The notes: generated by a model from the sequence alone, not told the origin. A stretch of DNA of 64,000 nucleotides from Neobacillus sp. FSL H8-0543 (GCF_038592905.1 NZ_CP151943.1:902001-966000); one strand, 5' to 3'; counted from the first letter of the stretch, positions 17,975-27,777 are shown. Translations and numbers: made by a program.

Positions 17975-18208
17975 GAGCTCGTAGACGGCTTCTACGTGAC
18001 CTCTTTTTCTGACTTTTTCTTTTTAAGGTCACGTAGACAGCCTCTACGTGACCTCTTTTTCCGATTTTTCTTTTTTCAGGGCACGTAGACAGTCTCTACG
18101 TGACCCCTTTTTCTGATTTTTCTTTTTTCAGGTCACGTAGACAGCCTCTACGTGACCTCTTTTCCGATTTTCCCATTTTCAGGACACGTAGACGGCTACA
18201 GCGCACTC
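17975..18208. repeat. 52-bp-period hairpin repeat array, locus C (five units)
   Basis: Five tandem units start at 17975, 18027, 18079, 18131 and 18182. Each of the best three has a 27-base hairpin made of 11-base arms and a 5-nt loop. Units 2 and 4 are perfect (GGTCACGTAGA / TCTACGTGACC, loop CAGCC). A 25-base T-rich spacer follows each hairpin. Unit 1 matches in eight of eleven arm positions and unit 5 is degenerate in the right arm. The array occupies the gap between tcdA and the 6S RNA terminator. On the plus strand the hairpins followed by CTCTTTTT resemble serial terminators, but no plus-strand gene precedes them. Confidence 0.85.
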
Positions 18209-18280
18209 TATTTTCCCTCCAACTGGTAGATATCGAGGACTTACCCCTTGGATAACCCACAATCCGCAAAAAAGCAAATA

Positions 18281-18317
18281 AAAATAGCCCCCTGCTTATG
18301 CAGGGGACTATTTTTAT
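18281..18317 (-). terminator. Intrinsic terminator of the 6S RNA gene
   Basis: The stem AAAAATAGCCCCCTGC / GCAGGGGACTATTTTT has one mismatch and a TTAT loop. It follows the 6S RNA body on the minus strand and ends in T-rich sequence. Confidence 0.82.
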
Positions 18318-18520
18318 AAGAGTCCCAATGGTGCCGTCGCTCTTGTGCCTTCTTTTGATCCCGCTACTTTCGCAGGTGGGTGTCTTGTTCCTAGTTTATG
18401 CAAGTCCCCTTACCGTGAAGGTGGGGCATTTACGCAGCTAGGAAACTCCGGACTCCCGAAGAAATAATGTTGGTCAAAAGATAGGTAATACAACGTACAT
18501 TTCAGGACGCTTATTTGATT
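18318..18520 (-). ncRNA. bsrA: 6S RNA (BsrA/SsrSA type)
   Basis: This gene-free stretch between aspS and tcdA encodes a long imperfect hairpin, as expected for 6S RNA, which binds SigA RNA polymerase by mimicking an open promoter. On the minus strand GAGTCC pairs with GGACTC near the ends. The apical arm is CCTAG..GC..ATGCCCC closing with GGGG..GCAT..CTAGG, and an internal bubble lies between. It has a good promoter in front and a terminator behind, giving about 200 nt. The location matches B. subtilis bsrA. Ends are estimated from promoter and terminator positions. Confidence 0.75.
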
Positions 18521-18526
18521 GGTTTT

Positions 18527-18555
18527 ATAATAACATATATTAAAAACACTTTCAA
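18527..18555 (-). promoter_or_regulatory. SigA-type promoter of the 6S RNA gene
   Basis: The minus strand has TTGAAA (18550-18555), a 17-base spacer and TATTAT (18527-18532). It is placed to start transcription near 18520, at the 5' end of the predicted 6S RNA, just downstream of the aspS stop. Confidence 0.6.
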
Positions 18556-18581
18556 GGATTCATGTAACCGTTTTATTCGCC

Positions 18582-20351
18582 TTATTTCTTAACCTTTAAT
18601 GACAAGTAAAGCTCATTTAACTGGGCTTCTGAAACCTCACCAGGTGCATCTGTTAACAAACAACTTGCACTAGCAGTTTTTGGAAATGCAATCGTATCCC
18701 GTAAATTAGTGCTTCCAGCTAGAAGCATCACCAAACGGTCTAACCCAAGGGCAATTCCTCCATGTGGAGGTGTTCCATATTCGAAAGCATTTAGCAGGAA
18801 GCCAAACTGATTCTTAGCTTCTTCAGGTGTGAAACCGAGAACACTAAACATTTTTTCTTGAACAGTTCTTTCGAATATCCTTAATGATCCTCCGCCGAGC
18901 TCGTATCCGTTTAACACAAGGTCATAAGCTTGCGCACGCACTCTGCCCGGGTCTGTATCGAGGTAAGGAAGATCTTCCCTAACAGGCATGGTAAATGGAT
19001 GATGGGCAGCATAATAGCGTCCCTCTTCCTCTGCGTATTCAAGAAGCGGCCAATCAGTAACCCACAAGAAGTTGAACTGACTTTGATCAATTAAATTTAA
19101 TTCTTTCCCTAACTTTAAGCGGAGAGCGCCTAATGCATCAGCAACAACCTTCTGTTTATCTGCAACAAATAGCAAGAGGTCACCCGGATTTGCTTCAAGC
19201 GTAGCCTTAAGGGCATTTGCATCCTCATCACCAAAGAACTTCGCAATTGGACCTTTCAGACCATCTTCATCTACCTTTAGCCATGCAAGCCCCTTTGCCC
19301 CGTATACAGCAACAAATTCTGTTAACGCATCGATGTCTTTCCGGGAATAGTTATCAGCTGAACCTTTTACATTGATTGCCTTAACCTGCCCCCCATTAGT
19401 AACGGCAGCAGAAAATACTTTAAAGCCTGAATCCTTAACAACTTCTGAAAGGTCAACAAGTTCCAGTCCAAAACGAGTATCCGGTTTATCTGAACCGAAG
19501 CGGCTCATCGCTTCATCATAAGTCATCCTTGGGAAAGCAGCAGGTACTTCAACACCTTTTACTTCCTTCATTAACTGAGTCATCATTCTTTCCATCATCT
19601 TAATGATATCCTCTTGACTTAAGAAACTAGTCTCAATATCGATTTGTGTAAATTCCGGCTGACGGTCTGCACGCAAATCCTCATCGCGGAAGCAACGGGC
19701 AATCTGATAGTAACGCTCAATCCCGCCAACCATTAACATCTGTTTAAAAAGCTGCGGTGATTGCGGAAGGGCATAGAATTCACCAGGATGCACGCGGCTT
19801 GGTACAAGATAGTCACGGGCCCCTTCAGGTGTACTTTTTGTCAAAATCGGTGTTTCAATATCCAAAAATCCTTCAGAATCAAGAAAATCTCTAATTTGCT
19901 TCGTCACTTGATGACGCATTTTTAAGGTTTCAAAAATAACTGGACGGCGGAAATCTAAATAACGATATTTAAGACGAATGTCTTCCGATGCATCTGTTTT
20001 ATCCGATATTGTAAACGGAGGTGTTTTCGCCTCATTAATAATCGTCACTTTTTCCGCATGGACTTCAATCGTTCCAGTCTTTAGGTTTGGATTAACCGTT
20101 CCAGCTTCGCGCGCGACAACTGTCCCAACGATATCTAAAACAAACTCATTGCGGATTTTTTCAGCGGCCTCTAGGGCTTCCTTTGATAAGTCCGGGTTGA
20201 ATACGACTTGAACAATTCCTGAACGGTCGCGGAGGTCAATAAAAATCAGTCCGCCTAAATCTCGGCGTTTTTGGACCCACCCTTTTAGCGTTACTTTTTC
20301 ACCTATAGCTGATTCTGGAACATCACCGCAAAAATATGATCGACCATACAT
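18582..20351 (-). CDS. aspS: Aspartate--tRNA ligase
   Basis: This class IIb aminoacyl-tRNA synthetase has 589 residues. It has the N-terminal anticodon-binding OB fold ([26 protein letters not shown]), motif 2 [16 protein letters not shown], the bacterial GAD insertion and motif 3 [12 protein letters not shown]. The start is the ATG at 20351 (MYGRSYF), as in other AspRS. A longer frame from 20369 would overlap the hisS stop. It lies five bases after hisS in one message controlled by the hisS T-box. Whether it is discriminating or non-discriminating was not judged. Confidence 0.96.
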   Translation of the reverse strand: MYGRSYFCGDVPESAIGEKVTLKGWVQKRRDLGGLIFIDLRDRSGIVQVVFNPDLSKEALEAAEKIRNEFVLDIVGTVVAREAGTVNPNLKTGTIEVHAEKVTIINEAKTPPFTISDKTDASEDIRLKYRYLDFRRPVIFETLKMRHQVTKQIRDFLDSEGFLDIETPILTKSTPEGARDYLVPSRVHPGEFYALPQSPQLFKQMLMVGGIERYYQIARCFRDEDLRADRQPEFTQIDIETSFLSQEDIIKMMERMMTQLMKEVKGVEVPAAFPRMTYDEAMSRFGSDKPDTRFGLELVDLSEVVKDSGFKVFSAAVTNGGQVKAINVKGSADNYSRKDIDALTEFVAVYGAKGLAWLKVDEDGLKGPIAKFFGDEDANALKATLEANPGDLLLFVADKQKVVADALGALRLKLGKELNLIDQSQFNFLWVTDWPLLEYAEEEGRYYAAHHPFTMPVREDLPYLDTDPGRVRAQAYDLVLNGYELGGGSLRIFERTVQEKMFSVLGFTPEEAKNQFGFLLNAFEYGTPPHGGIALGLDRLVMLLAGSTNLRDTIAFPKTASASCLLTDAPGEVSEAQLNELYLSLKVKK

Positions 20352-20356
20352 ATTAC

Positions 20357-21637
20357 TCACTCCTCCCAATCCTTTATCTCTTGTAAATGTTTGCTCAAGT
20401 CCGCTAAATCAACTTCCACTTGTTCGCCCGTTTCCATATTTTTCAAATTAATAATATTATTTTTCAATTCCTCGTCACCAAGTACGGCAACATACTTCGC
20501 TTTCAATCGATCAGCAGCCTTAAATTGAGCTTTGATTTTTCGATTTAGATAATCTCTCTCAGCAGAAATACCAGCCAATCGAAGCTGTTGCAGAAGCCCG
20601 ACACTATAGTCCTTTGCTTCCTCACCGAGGGTTGCTATATAGCAATCAATCGGCTGATTAATATTAAGCTCGACTCCTTCTGCATTAAGTGCTGCAATAA
20701 AACGCTCGATACTTAAGGCAAACCCAATTCCAGGTGTTTCTGGGCCACCAATTTCTTCAGCTAAGCCGTTATATCGACCGCCGCCACATAAAGTGGTAAT
20801 AGCACCAAAGCCCTCGGCATCACTCATAATTTCAAACGCAGTGTGATTGTAATAATCTAAGCCGCGAACGAGATTTGGGTCAACAACAAAAGTAATATCC
20901 AATTGAGTTAAGTACTTTTGCAGTTTTTCAAAATAGGCTTTTGACTCCTCATTTAAATAATCGATGATGGATGGTGCAGAAGCCATCAATTCGTGCTTGT
21001 GGTCTTGTTTACAGTCAAGGATCCTTAATGGATTTTTTTCAAGACGGTTCTGGCAATCCTGACAAAACTCTCCAATCCGTGGCTTAAAGTGGTTAACTAA
21101 CGCATTGCGGTGAGCGTTTCTGCTCTCCTTGTCTCCGAGACTATTAACAACGAGCTTCAGTTTCTTTAAGCCCATTTCCTTATATAAATTCATCGCTAGT
21201 GAAATTACCTCAGCATCGATAGCCGGGTCATTACTTCCTAACGCCTCAATGCCAAATTGGACAAATTGACGGAAGCGACCTGCCTGAGGGCGTTCATATC
21301 GGAACATTGGCCCCAAATAATAAAGCTTAACAGGCTGGTTGGCATAGCCAAACATCTTCTTCTCTACAAACGATCTAACAACAGCGGCCGTTCCTTCTGG
21401 TCTTAGCGTCAGGCTGCGGTCTCCCCGATCAGTAAAGGTGTACATTTCTTTTTGCACAATATCAGTTGTATCGCCTACACCTCTAGAGAATAAATCCGTA
21501 TGTTCAAAGATTGGTGTCCGAATTTCTTGATATTGATATTTTTCGCAAAGTTCTCTCGCCTTTGCCTCAATCAGCTGCCACTTTTCTACCTCTCCGGGCA
21601 GAATGTCTTGGGTGCCTCTAGGAATACTAATAGACAT
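20357..21637 (-). CDS. hisS: Histidine--tRNA ligase
   Basis: Histidyl-tRNA synthetase of 426 residues, class IIa. It opens [20 protein letters not shown] and shows motif 2 with [15 protein letters not shown], the histidine-specific signature [14 protein letters not shown] and motif 3 [11 protein letters not shown]. The C-terminal anticodon domain is complete. AAGGAGG precedes the ATG. A T-box leader upstream should tie hisS-aspS expression to the charging of tRNA-His. The gene order hisS-aspS is standard in Bacillus. Confidence 0.97.
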   Translation of the reverse strand: MSISIPRGTQDILPGEVEKWQLIEAKARELCEKYQYQEIRTPIFEHTDLFSRGVGDTTDIVQKEMYTFTDRGDRSLTLRPEGTAAVVRSFVEKKMFGYANQPVKLYYLGPMFRYERPQAGRFRQFVQFGIEALGSNDPAIDAEVISLAMNLYKEMGLKKLKLVVNSLGDKESRNAHRNALVNHFKPRIGEFCQDCQNRLEKNPLRILDCKQDHKHELMASAPSIIDYLNEESKAYFEKLQKYLTQLDITFVVDPNLVRGLDYYNHTAFEIMSDAEGFGAITTLCGGGRYNGLAEEIGGPETPGIGFALSIERFIAALNAEGVELNINQPIDCYIATLGEEAKDYSVGLLQQLRLAGISAERDYLNRKIKAQFKAADRLKAKYVAVLGDEELKNNIINLKNMETGEQVEVDLADLSKHLQEIKDWEE

Positions 21638-21687
21638 AGCAAAATTTCCTCCTTCGCATATGTAATAATCTCTTTTAAAAAATAAAA

Positions 21688-21963
21688 AACTCCCGTCCCT
21701 TGTATAAATACAAGGGACGAGAGTTATAATTCCCGCGGTGCCACCCTAGTTAAAGGCAAATTGAATATGCCTTCCACTTTTACAGTTAACGCCTGCTTAC
21801 GTTCTTCTCCTACTAAAGTAAAACTCTTTCAGAGCGAAGCCTACGGAGTGTTCATTCATTAAGTAACATGCAGAAATGCTTTCAGCCTGGGGCATTTCCT
21901 CTCTTATCATGTTTTAGTCTTAATTACTATGCTCCATCATTGGTTATTTCATTTTGTTTTATT
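21688..21963 (-). promoter_or_regulatory. T-box leader of hisS-aspS
   Basis: The minus strand carries the T-box sequence AGGGTGGCACCGCG at 21734-21747. A strong terminator with arms AACTCTCGTCCCTTGT / ACAAGGGACGGGAGTT lies at 21688-21725 and ends in a T run. Stem I sequence (AGAGAGGAAATGCC) lies upstream. This leader and its promoter account for the gap between hisS and yrzK. The specifier codon was not assigned. Confidence 0.88.
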
Positions 21964-21969
21964 TATATA

Positions 21970-21998
21970 ATAATACGGAGCATCGTTTCTAATGTCAA
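21970..21998 (-). promoter_or_regulatory. SigA-type promoter of hisS-aspS
   Basis: The minus strand has TTGACA (21993-21998), a 17-base spacer and TATTAT (21970-21975), directly upstream of the T-box leader and just past the yrzK stop. Confidence 0.72.
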
Positions 21999-22005
21999 GA
22001 ACGAT

Positions 22006-22182
22006 TTAAGATCTTTCCAAATGTTTTTTCAACTTTCTAACATCTCCGATTGTCAGTCCGAATTCGGATGCCAGTTCAAAGGTACCATTATTTTGTTCCT
22101 TTTGAATAAAATCATGAAAATCCACACCAAACATCCTGCTTTCCATGGACTGAACATTCATTCCCTTTTCACTTGATCTCAT
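22006..22182 (-). CDS. yrzK: Small YrzK-like protein with helix-turn-helix-like tail
   Basis: This 58-residue protein matches the position and style of yrzK of B. subtilis, between hisS and the amidase gene. It reads MRSSEKGMNVQSMESR and ends in LASEFGLTIGDVRKLKKHLE, which resembles the recognition part of a sigma-factor-like helix-turn-helix. Function is unknown. GAGGTG lies seven bases upstream of the ATG. It is transcribed divergently from yrvJ and ends beside the hisS promoter. Confidence 0.72.
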   Translation of the reverse strand: MRSSEKGMNVQSMESRMFGVDFHDFIQKEQNNGTFELASEFGLTIGDVRKLKKHLERS

Positions 22183-22343
22183 CACATTTCACCTCGTCCT
22201 CTTCCTCTATACTCCTATTATTTCCATCAATTCGAAAAACTTACACAAAAAAGGTGATTTTAAAAAAGACATAATATTAACAATAAAGGAATGATTTTCA
22301 TGTAGTTATACGCTAAAATAGAGGATGAAAAAGGGGGGAGACA

Positions 22344-24077
22344 ATGTGCAGAAGGTTTAGTCTACCTTTATTTTGCTTCATGTTAGTTTTCGGTGCCTTT
22401 CAGTTGCCAGAAAAAAGCTATGCAACAGGCGGTACGATTACGATAGCTGAGGAGACCGTCAATGTACGCAGCGGCCCGAGTTTAAGCTACCAATTAGTGA
22501 AGCAAGTAAAGCACGGCGAAAAATACTCGATGATAAAAGAACAGAATAACTGGATTGAAATCCAGCTTTCTAGCGGAAAAACAGGATGGGTGGCCAATTG
22601 GGTTGTAACAATAAACAGCAGCTTTGCTTCAAAAGCAGCTAAAGGCTCAATGCAAGCAACCGCAGAAGTGTCTGAAGACCAATTACGCGTTCGTTCCGGT
22701 CCGGGGACAAGCTTCCGGATCATCGGTGTTTTAAACAAAGGACAAGCTGTCACGGTCCTTGAAGACAATGAAAACTGGTTAAAGGTCAAAACGGATTTCG
22801 GCGAAGGCTGGGTAACCCGACAATACGTATTAATAAAGAATAGTCAGGATCCTCCTAAGTCAGAATCAAAAAAAACAAGCACGGGTGTTGTTAATGAATT
22901 AATAAATGTAAGAAATGAGCCTTCCATATCAAGTACTATTCTTGGGAAACTCCCAAAAGGAAGAACCATTACCATTTATTCCAAAAAGGATAATTGGTTA
23001 GAGATACAGTTTGAAAATCAAAAGGCATGGGTCAGCGCTGATTATGTTCAAACCGAAGGAGAAAACGAAAAGGCAGAAAAAAGTTCTAGCGGGATTACAG
23101 GAGAGTTAACGGCAAGCACTCTTAATGTTCGCAGCAATTATTCATTAAATTCAAGCATCGTTGGAACAATTACAAAAGGACAGCGATTTTCGATTATTGA
23201 GGAAAACAACAATTGGATTAAAATTGAATACCAGCCAGGCAAGTTTGGCTGGGCAGCTGGCTGGTACTTTAGTAAGAATCAATCCCAAGAAAATCTTAGT
23301 TCAAAAGATAGTAAAATTACCATCCTTCATAATGGGACAAACATCCGAAAAAGCCCATCTGTTGAATCAGAGGTTCTTCACCGAGCGAATGAAGGGGAAA
23401 CTTTTTCTATTAAAAAGGCAGAAAATAATTGGTATGAAATTAGCCTTGGAGATGGTTCAAGCGGGTTTGTAGCCGGTTGGATTGTCACCGCCAATGGAGC
23501 TGGTCCAATTATTGAAAAACAAGGTGTAGAAAGTTATCTTAAATACAAAACCATCGTCATTGACCCCGGTCACGGAGGGATTGATGACGGTGCAACGGGA
23601 ACGAATGGAACACGCGAAAAAGAACTGACACTGCGAACAGCTACGCTTTTATATGACAAGTTAAAATCGGCTGGTGCTAATGTTATTCTAACTAGAAGCA
23701 ACGATTCCTATCTCCCCCTTCCCTCAAGGGTAAGGACGGCTGGTGTACACCAAGCAGATGCATTTATAAGCCTGCATTATGATAGCAATTTAGACAGAAG
23801 CATCCGGGGGATGACTGGTTACTATTATCATCCCTATCAAAAGGAGCTCGCCGACTATTTATACCATTCAACAAATGAGCACACAAGATTGAAAAGTCGC
23901 GGTGTACGTCAAGGTGATTACCACGTGATTCGTGAAAACAATCAGAAATCAGTGCTCATGGAACTAGGTTATATTAGCAATCCTGAGGAAGCGATGACAC
24001 TAAATTCGAGTCAATTCCAAGAAAATGCAGCAACAGGTCTTTATAATGGACTTGCACGCTTCTTTAAAGATAATTAA
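22344..24077 (+). CDS. yrvJ: N-acetylmuramoyl-L-alanine amidase with five SH3 repeats (YrvJ type)
   Basis: This secreted cell-wall hydrolase of 577 residues has a signal peptide (about residues 1-28) and five bacterial SH3 repeats, each with an NVRSGPS-like motif, for example VNVRSGPSLSY, LRVRSGPGTSF and LNVRSNYSLNS. A C-terminal Amidase_3 domain follows, from about residue 395. The zinc ligands are visible in VIDPGHGGIDDGA, the following glutamate in GTREKELTL, and ISLHYDSN. The SH3 repeats bind the wall and the enzyme cuts the Mur-NAc-L-Ala bond. GGGGGGAG precedes the ATG. It is one of the few plus-strand genes and ends at a shared terminator. Confidence 0.93.
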   Translation: MCRRFSLPLFCFMLVFGAFQLPEKSYATGGTITIAEETVNVRSGPSLSYQLVKQVKHGEKYSMIKEQNNWIEIQLSSGKTGWVANWVVTINSSFASKAAKGSMQATAEVSEDQLRVRSGPGTSFRIIGVLNKGQAVTVLEDNENWLKVKTDFGEGWVTRQYVLIKNSQDPPKSESKKTSTGVVNELINVRNEPSISSTILGKLPKGRTITIYSKKDNWLEIQFENQKAWVSADYVQTEGENEKAEKSSSGITGELTASTLNVRSNYSLNSSIVGTITKGQRFSIIEENNNWIKIEYQPGKFGWAAGWYFSKNQSQENLSSKDSKITILHNGTNIRKSPSVESEVLHRANEGETFSIKKAENNWYEISLGDGSSGFVAGWIVTANGAGPIIEKQGVESYLKYKTIVIDPGHGGIDDGATGTNGTREKELTLRTATLLYDKLKSAGANVILTRSNDSYLPLPSRVRTAGVHQADAFISLHYDSNLDRSIRGMTGYYYHPYQKELADYLYHSTNEHTRLKSRGVRQGDYHVIRENNQKSVLMELGYISNPEEAMTLNSSQFQENAATGLYNGLARFFKDN

Positions 24078-24103
24078 ATACTGTAGCGTTGAAATTGTTA
24101 CTT

Positions 24104-24296
24104 GTTGATTGGAGCGGAAGGCGCGAAAGACTCCTCGAAAACGCTAGCGCATTTCCTTCGTGCGGTGAGTATTCAAAGGAAGCTTATTCAATGTCCTGCG
24201 GGAGGACGGGGCAGGGGAGACCCCGCAGGAGCTTTAGCGACGAGGAGGCTCCCCGGACCGCCCGCGGAAAGCGAAGCGCCTGGAGCTCCAATCAAC
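24104..24296 (+). repeat. GC-rich dispersed palindromic repeat, copy 1 (long form)
   Basis: This 193-bp element is bounded by inverted termini GTTGATTGGAGC and GCTCCAATCAAC. Inner arms such as CCTGCGGG / CCCGCAGG can form further stems. It is much richer in G+C than its surroundings and closely resembles the elements at 58833-59028 and 62173-62306. It fills the gap between yrvJ and dtd. Short open frames in it are not credible genes. Confidence 0.85.
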
Positions 24297-24317
24297 AGAT
24301 AAGTTAACACAATAAAC

Positions 24318-24353
24318 AAAAGGCTTGGCACCTATAAATGTGCCAAGCCTTTT
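24318..24353. terminator. Bidirectional terminator between yrvJ and dtd
   Basis: The perfect 14-base-pair stem AAAAGGCTTGGCAC / GTGCCAAGCCTTTT with an eight-base loop lies between the convergent genes yrvJ and dtd. T-rich sequence flanks it on both strands. Confidence 0.88.
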
Positions 24354-24365
24354 GTTTTGTATAGT

Positions 24366-24809
24366 TTAGGATTTACTTTCAATGATAAGTGTAACCGGAC
24401 CATCGTTCGTTAAGTCAACATCCATCATCGCGCCAAATCGGCCAGTCTCAACCTTTATATTTTTGTTTCTTAGTAAACGGTTAAAGGTTTCGTAAAGGAG
24501 ATTTGCTTGATCAGGTCTTGCAGCATCCATGAAATTAGGTCTTCTCCCTTTACGGCAATCACCATATAGCGTGAACTGTGAGATCGAGAGAATTTCACCG
24601 CCGACATCGATTAAGGATAAATTCATTTTCCCGGCATCATCTTCAAATATCCTTAAATTAACTATTTTCTCTGCCAAAAATGCTGCATCCGCTTCGGTGT
24701 CTTCATGTGTGACACCAACAAGCAAAACAAGACCTTTTGAAATCTGTCCAACAATTCTTTCGTCAACGGTAACTTTAGCCTTTTTACTGCGCTGAACAAC
24801 AACTCTCAT
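24366..24809 (-). CDS. dtd: D-aminoacyl-tRNA deacylase
   Basis: DTD hydrolyses D-aminoacyl-tRNAs (and Gly-tRNA-Ala) and so proofreads chirality in translation. The 147-residue protein begins [16 protein letters not shown] and has both family signatures: [15 protein letters not shown] and [11 protein letters not shown], close to the GPVT cross-subunit motif. It lies 15 bases after rel in the same direction, an arrangement shared with many Firmicutes. Confidence 0.95.
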   Translation of the reverse strand: MRVVVQRSKKAKVTVDERIVGQISKGLVLLVGVTHEDTEADAAFLAEKIVNLRIFEDDAGKMNLSLIDVGGEILSISQFTLYGDCRKGRRPNFMDAARPDQANLLYETFNRLLRNKNIKVETGRFGAMMDVDLTNDGPVTLIIESKS

Positions 24810-24824
24810 CTTTTAAGAAACTCC

Positions 24825-27020
24825 TTAATTCATGATTCGACGAACGGAATAAATATCCCGTATCTGTTTAATCCGATCTACTACCCTTTGCAAATGGTTA
24901 ACGTTGTTAATAGCAATAGACATGCTAATCGTTGCCATTTTATTGCGGTCAGACCGACCTGATACGGCTGAGATATTTGTTTTCGTTTCATTGACTGCTT
25001 GTAATACTTCATTTAATAATCCGCGACGATCATAGCCGCTAATTTCAATATCAACATTATATTCTTTGCGATCATTCAACGAGGTTTCCCACTCGACAGG
25101 GATTAATCTTGCCTGCGCATCGTTTGAATCAATATTCGTGCAATCAGAACGGTGAACAGAAACACCACGCCCTTTTGTGATAAAGCCAACAATTTCATCA
25201 CCAGGGACAGGATTACAGCACCTTGATAATCGGATTAATAAATTATCTATCCCAGAGACGCGAACACCGGATTCACGTTTTTTGGTCGATGGAAATGCTT
25301 TTAAATCTGTAATGGCATTCGAAATATCCGAAGATAGTTCCTTATCACGCTTTTTCCGCCACTTCTCTGTTAAACGGTTTGCAACTTGCAGCGCTGTTAC
25401 ACCGTTATAACCGACTGCTGCGTACATATCATCTTCACTGAAAAAATTAAACTTTTCAGCTACCTTTTTTATATTATCTGCTGTTAAAATTTCCTTTAAA
25501 TCGAATTCCATTGCACGAATTTCTTTTTCAACTAACTCTTTACCTTTAACAACATTTTCTTCTCGACGCTGTTTCTTGAAAAAGGCACGAATTTTGTTCT
25601 TTGCCTGTGAAGTTTGTGCAAGCTTTAACCAATCTTGACTTGGTCCATAAGAATGCTTGGAAGTGAGGATCTCGATAATATCCCCTGTCTTCAGCCTATA
25701 GTCGAGCGTCACCATTTTGCCGTTCACTTTTGCACCTATCGTTTTATTGCCAATTTCCGAATGGATGCGGTATGCAAAATCAATAGGAACTGAACCAGAC
25801 GGCAATTCAATAACATCACCTTTTGGTGTAAACACAAACACCATATCTGAAAACAAGTCAATTTTCAGTGATTCCATAAACTCCTCCGCATTTGCGGTAT
25901 CATTTTGGAATTCGAGAATTTCTCTAAACCAAGTTAATTTTTGTTCATAAGAGGTAGTATCACTAAGCGCTTTCCCCTCTTTATATGCCCAGTGTGCAGC
26001 AATACCAAATTCAGCAATCCGGTGCATTTCAGAGGTTCTAATTTGCACTTCTAGCGGATCACCCTTTGGACCAATCACGGTGGTATGCAAGGATTGATAC
26101 ATATTCGGCTTTGGCATCGCAATATAATCCTTGAACCGACCTGGCATAGGTTTCCAGCATGTATGAATGATACCTAAAACAGCGTAGCAATCCTTAATAC
26201 TGTTCACGACAATCCGAACAGCCAGCAAATCATAAATTTCACTAAATTGTTTATTTTGGAGAGCCATCTTGCGATAAATACTATAAATATGCTTTGGCCG
26301 TCCTGAAAGTTCAGCACTGATGGATACCTCTTCCATCCTTCCGCTCACTTCAAGCATAACATCTTCTAAATACTGCTCTCGTTCCGCACGCTTTCTCTTC
26401 ATTAAGTTTACAATCCGGTAGTATTGCTGCGGATTTAAATACCTTAATGCAGTATCTTCTAACTCCCACTTAATCTTAGAGATACCTAGACGGTGAGCCA
26501 AAGGTGCAAAGATCTCAAGTGTCTCATTTGAAATCCGACGTTGCTTTTCAATAGGAAGATGTTTAAGCGTCCTCATATTATGCAAGCGGTCAGCAAGCTT
26601 AATCAAAATAACACGGATATCCTGGGCCATAGCCACAAACATTTTTCTGTGGTTTTCTGCCTGCTGCTCCTCGTGGGATTTATATTTAATTTTCCCTAGC
26701 TTTGTCACGCCATCAACAAGCATAGCCACTTCATCATTAAAGGCCACTTGAATGTCTTTTAACGTAACATCCGTGTCTTCTACGACGTCATGAAGAAAAC
26801 CCGAGGCAACCGTTGCAGGATCCATCTCCAAGTCAGCCAAAATTCCAGCAACCTGAATGGGATGAATAATATAAGGCTCACCTGATTTTCTATATTGTTC
26901 ACGATGGGCATGTTTAGCGAATTCATACGCCTTTGCAACTAATTCAACATGTTCCTCGTTCAAATAGGCTTTAGCTTTATCGATGACCTGATCGGCGGTT
27001 AACACTTGATCGTTCGCCAT
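24825..27020 (-). CDS. relA: Bifunctional (p)ppGpp synthetase/hydrolase Rel
   Basis: This long RSH protein of 731 residues makes and breaks (p)ppGpp and drives the stringent response on ribosomes. In order it has an HD hydrolase domain (HPIQVAGILADLEMD, FLHDVVEDTD), the synthetase domain (GRPKHIYSIYRKM, YQSLHTTVIGP), TGS (VFTPKGDVIELPSGS), a zinc-finger part (RCCNPVPGDEIVG) and a C-terminal ACT domain. HD residues are intact, so hydrolase activity is expected. The start is the ATG at 27020 (MANDQVL), matching B. subtilis. A longer frame begins three codons earlier. Confidence 0.96.
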   Translation of the reverse strand: MANDQVLTADQVIDKAKAYLNEEHVELVAKAYEFAKHAHREQYRKSGEPYIIHPIQVAGILADLEMDPATVASGFLHDVVEDTDVTLKDIQVAFNDEVAMLVDGVTKLGKIKYKSHEEQQAENHRKMFVAMAQDIRVILIKLADRLHNMRTLKHLPIEKQRRISNETLEIFAPLAHRLGISKIKWELEDTALRYLNPQQYYRIVNLMKRKRAEREQYLEDVMLEVSGRMEEVSISAELSGRPKHIYSIYRKMALQNKQFSEIYDLLAVRIVVNSIKDCYAVLGIIHTCWKPMPGRFKDYIAMPKPNMYQSLHTTVIGPKGDPLEVQIRTSEMHRIAEFGIAAHWAYKEGKALSDTTSYEQKLTWFREILEFQNDTANAEEFMESLKIDLFSDMVFVFTPKGDVIELPSGSVPIDFAYRIHSEIGNKTIGAKVNGKMVTLDYRLKTGDIIEILTSKHSYGPSQDWLKLAQTSQAKNKIRAFFKKQRREENVVKGKELVEKEIRAMEFDLKEILTADNIKKVAEKFNFFSEDDMYAAVGYNGVTALQVANRLTEKWRKKRDKELSSDISNAITDLKAFPSTKKRESGVRVSGIDNLLIRLSRCCNPVPGDEIVGFITKGRGVSVHRSDCTNIDSNDAQARLIPVEWETSLNDRKEYNVDIEISGYDRRGLLNEVLQAVNETKTNISAVSGRSDRNKMATISMSIAINNVNHLQRVVDRIKQIRDIYSVRRIMN

Positions 27021-27232
27021 AAGAATCACCTTTTTTTTCGTCTCATTTTATTATTAAATGTATACTAACTCATTTCGTTACAATTTTCACATGTCTAACA
27101 CGAGTTTTCTTACTATTATCGAAAAAAAAAGCGAAGATGTAAAGGGTTAGACACCTATTTTTTCGAGTTTTCCAAAAAAAATGTCGAAATAAATATAATT
27201 ATAGCTAAAATCGCACTCTTCTTATAACAAGA

Positions 27233-27255
27233 GAGCACTCGTCCTCCGAGTGCCC
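27233..27255 (-). terminator. Possible weak terminator between apt and rel
   Basis: The stem GCACTCG / CGAGTGC with a five-base loop lies just after the apt stop and is followed on the minus strand by TCTCTTGTTAT. The T-tract is weak, so partial read-through to rel is likely. Confidence 0.5.
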
Positions 27256-27264
27256 CCATAAATA

Positions 27265-27777
27265 TTAGTACTTCATTAATGTTAAAATATCGTAACCGCC
27301 AAGTTTACTTCGGCCATCAAGGTAGGATAACTCAATAAGAAAAGCAATACCTGCTACTATGCCGCCAAGTTCTTCAACTAATTGAATGGTTGCACCAATC
27401 GTGCCCCCAGTTGCTAATAAATCATCTGTAATTAAAACACGTTGTCCTGGTTTAATCGCATCTTTATGAATCGTTAAAACATCAGTGCCATATTCCAATC
27501 CATAATTAACCTTAATCGTTTCTCTTGGAAGTTTACCTTCTTTTCGAACAGGAGCAAATCCAAGTCCTAATGAATAGGCCACAGGACAGCCAATAATAAA
27601 GCCGCGCGCTTCAGGACCAACAACCACATCAATGTTTTTTTCCTTTGCATAGGAAACAATTTGGTCTGTTGCATATTTATAGGCCTCACCGTTATCCATT
27701 AAAGTAGTAATATCTTTGAATTTTATACCTGGCTTCGGATAATCCTCTACGATTGTGATAAATTGTTTTAAGTCCAT
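27265..27777 (-). CDS. apt: Adenine phosphoribosyltransferase
   Basis: Apt salvages adenine to AMP using PRPP. The 170-residue protein has the PRPP-binding motif [16 protein letters not shown] and [10 protein letters not shown]. It overlaps the recJ stop by one base, so the two are translationally linked. The recJ-apt-rel order is conserved in Bacillus and joins single-strand DNA degradation, purine salvage and the stringent response in one region. Confidence 0.96.
   Translation of the reverse strand: MDLKQFITIVEDYPKPGIKFKDITTLMDNGEAYKYATDQIVSYAKEKNIDVVVGPEARGFIIGCPVAYSLGLGFAPVRKEGKLPRETIKVNYGLEYGTDVLTIHKDAIKPGQRVLITDDLLATGGTIGATIQLVEELGGIVAGIAFLIELSYLDGRSKLGGYDILTLMKY

Noticed and set aside
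17975..18208. CRISPR array (27-base palindromic repeats with 25-base spacers)
   Set aside because: The spacers are as similar to each other as the repeats are, the repeats vary, and no cas gene is present in the window. CRISPR spacers should be unique and repeats identical.
24089..24307. Plus-strand frames inside the GC-rich repeat near 24.2 kb
   Set aside because: The same sequence recurs at 58.9 kb with the frame altered. High GC content removes stop codons. No start site is credible.
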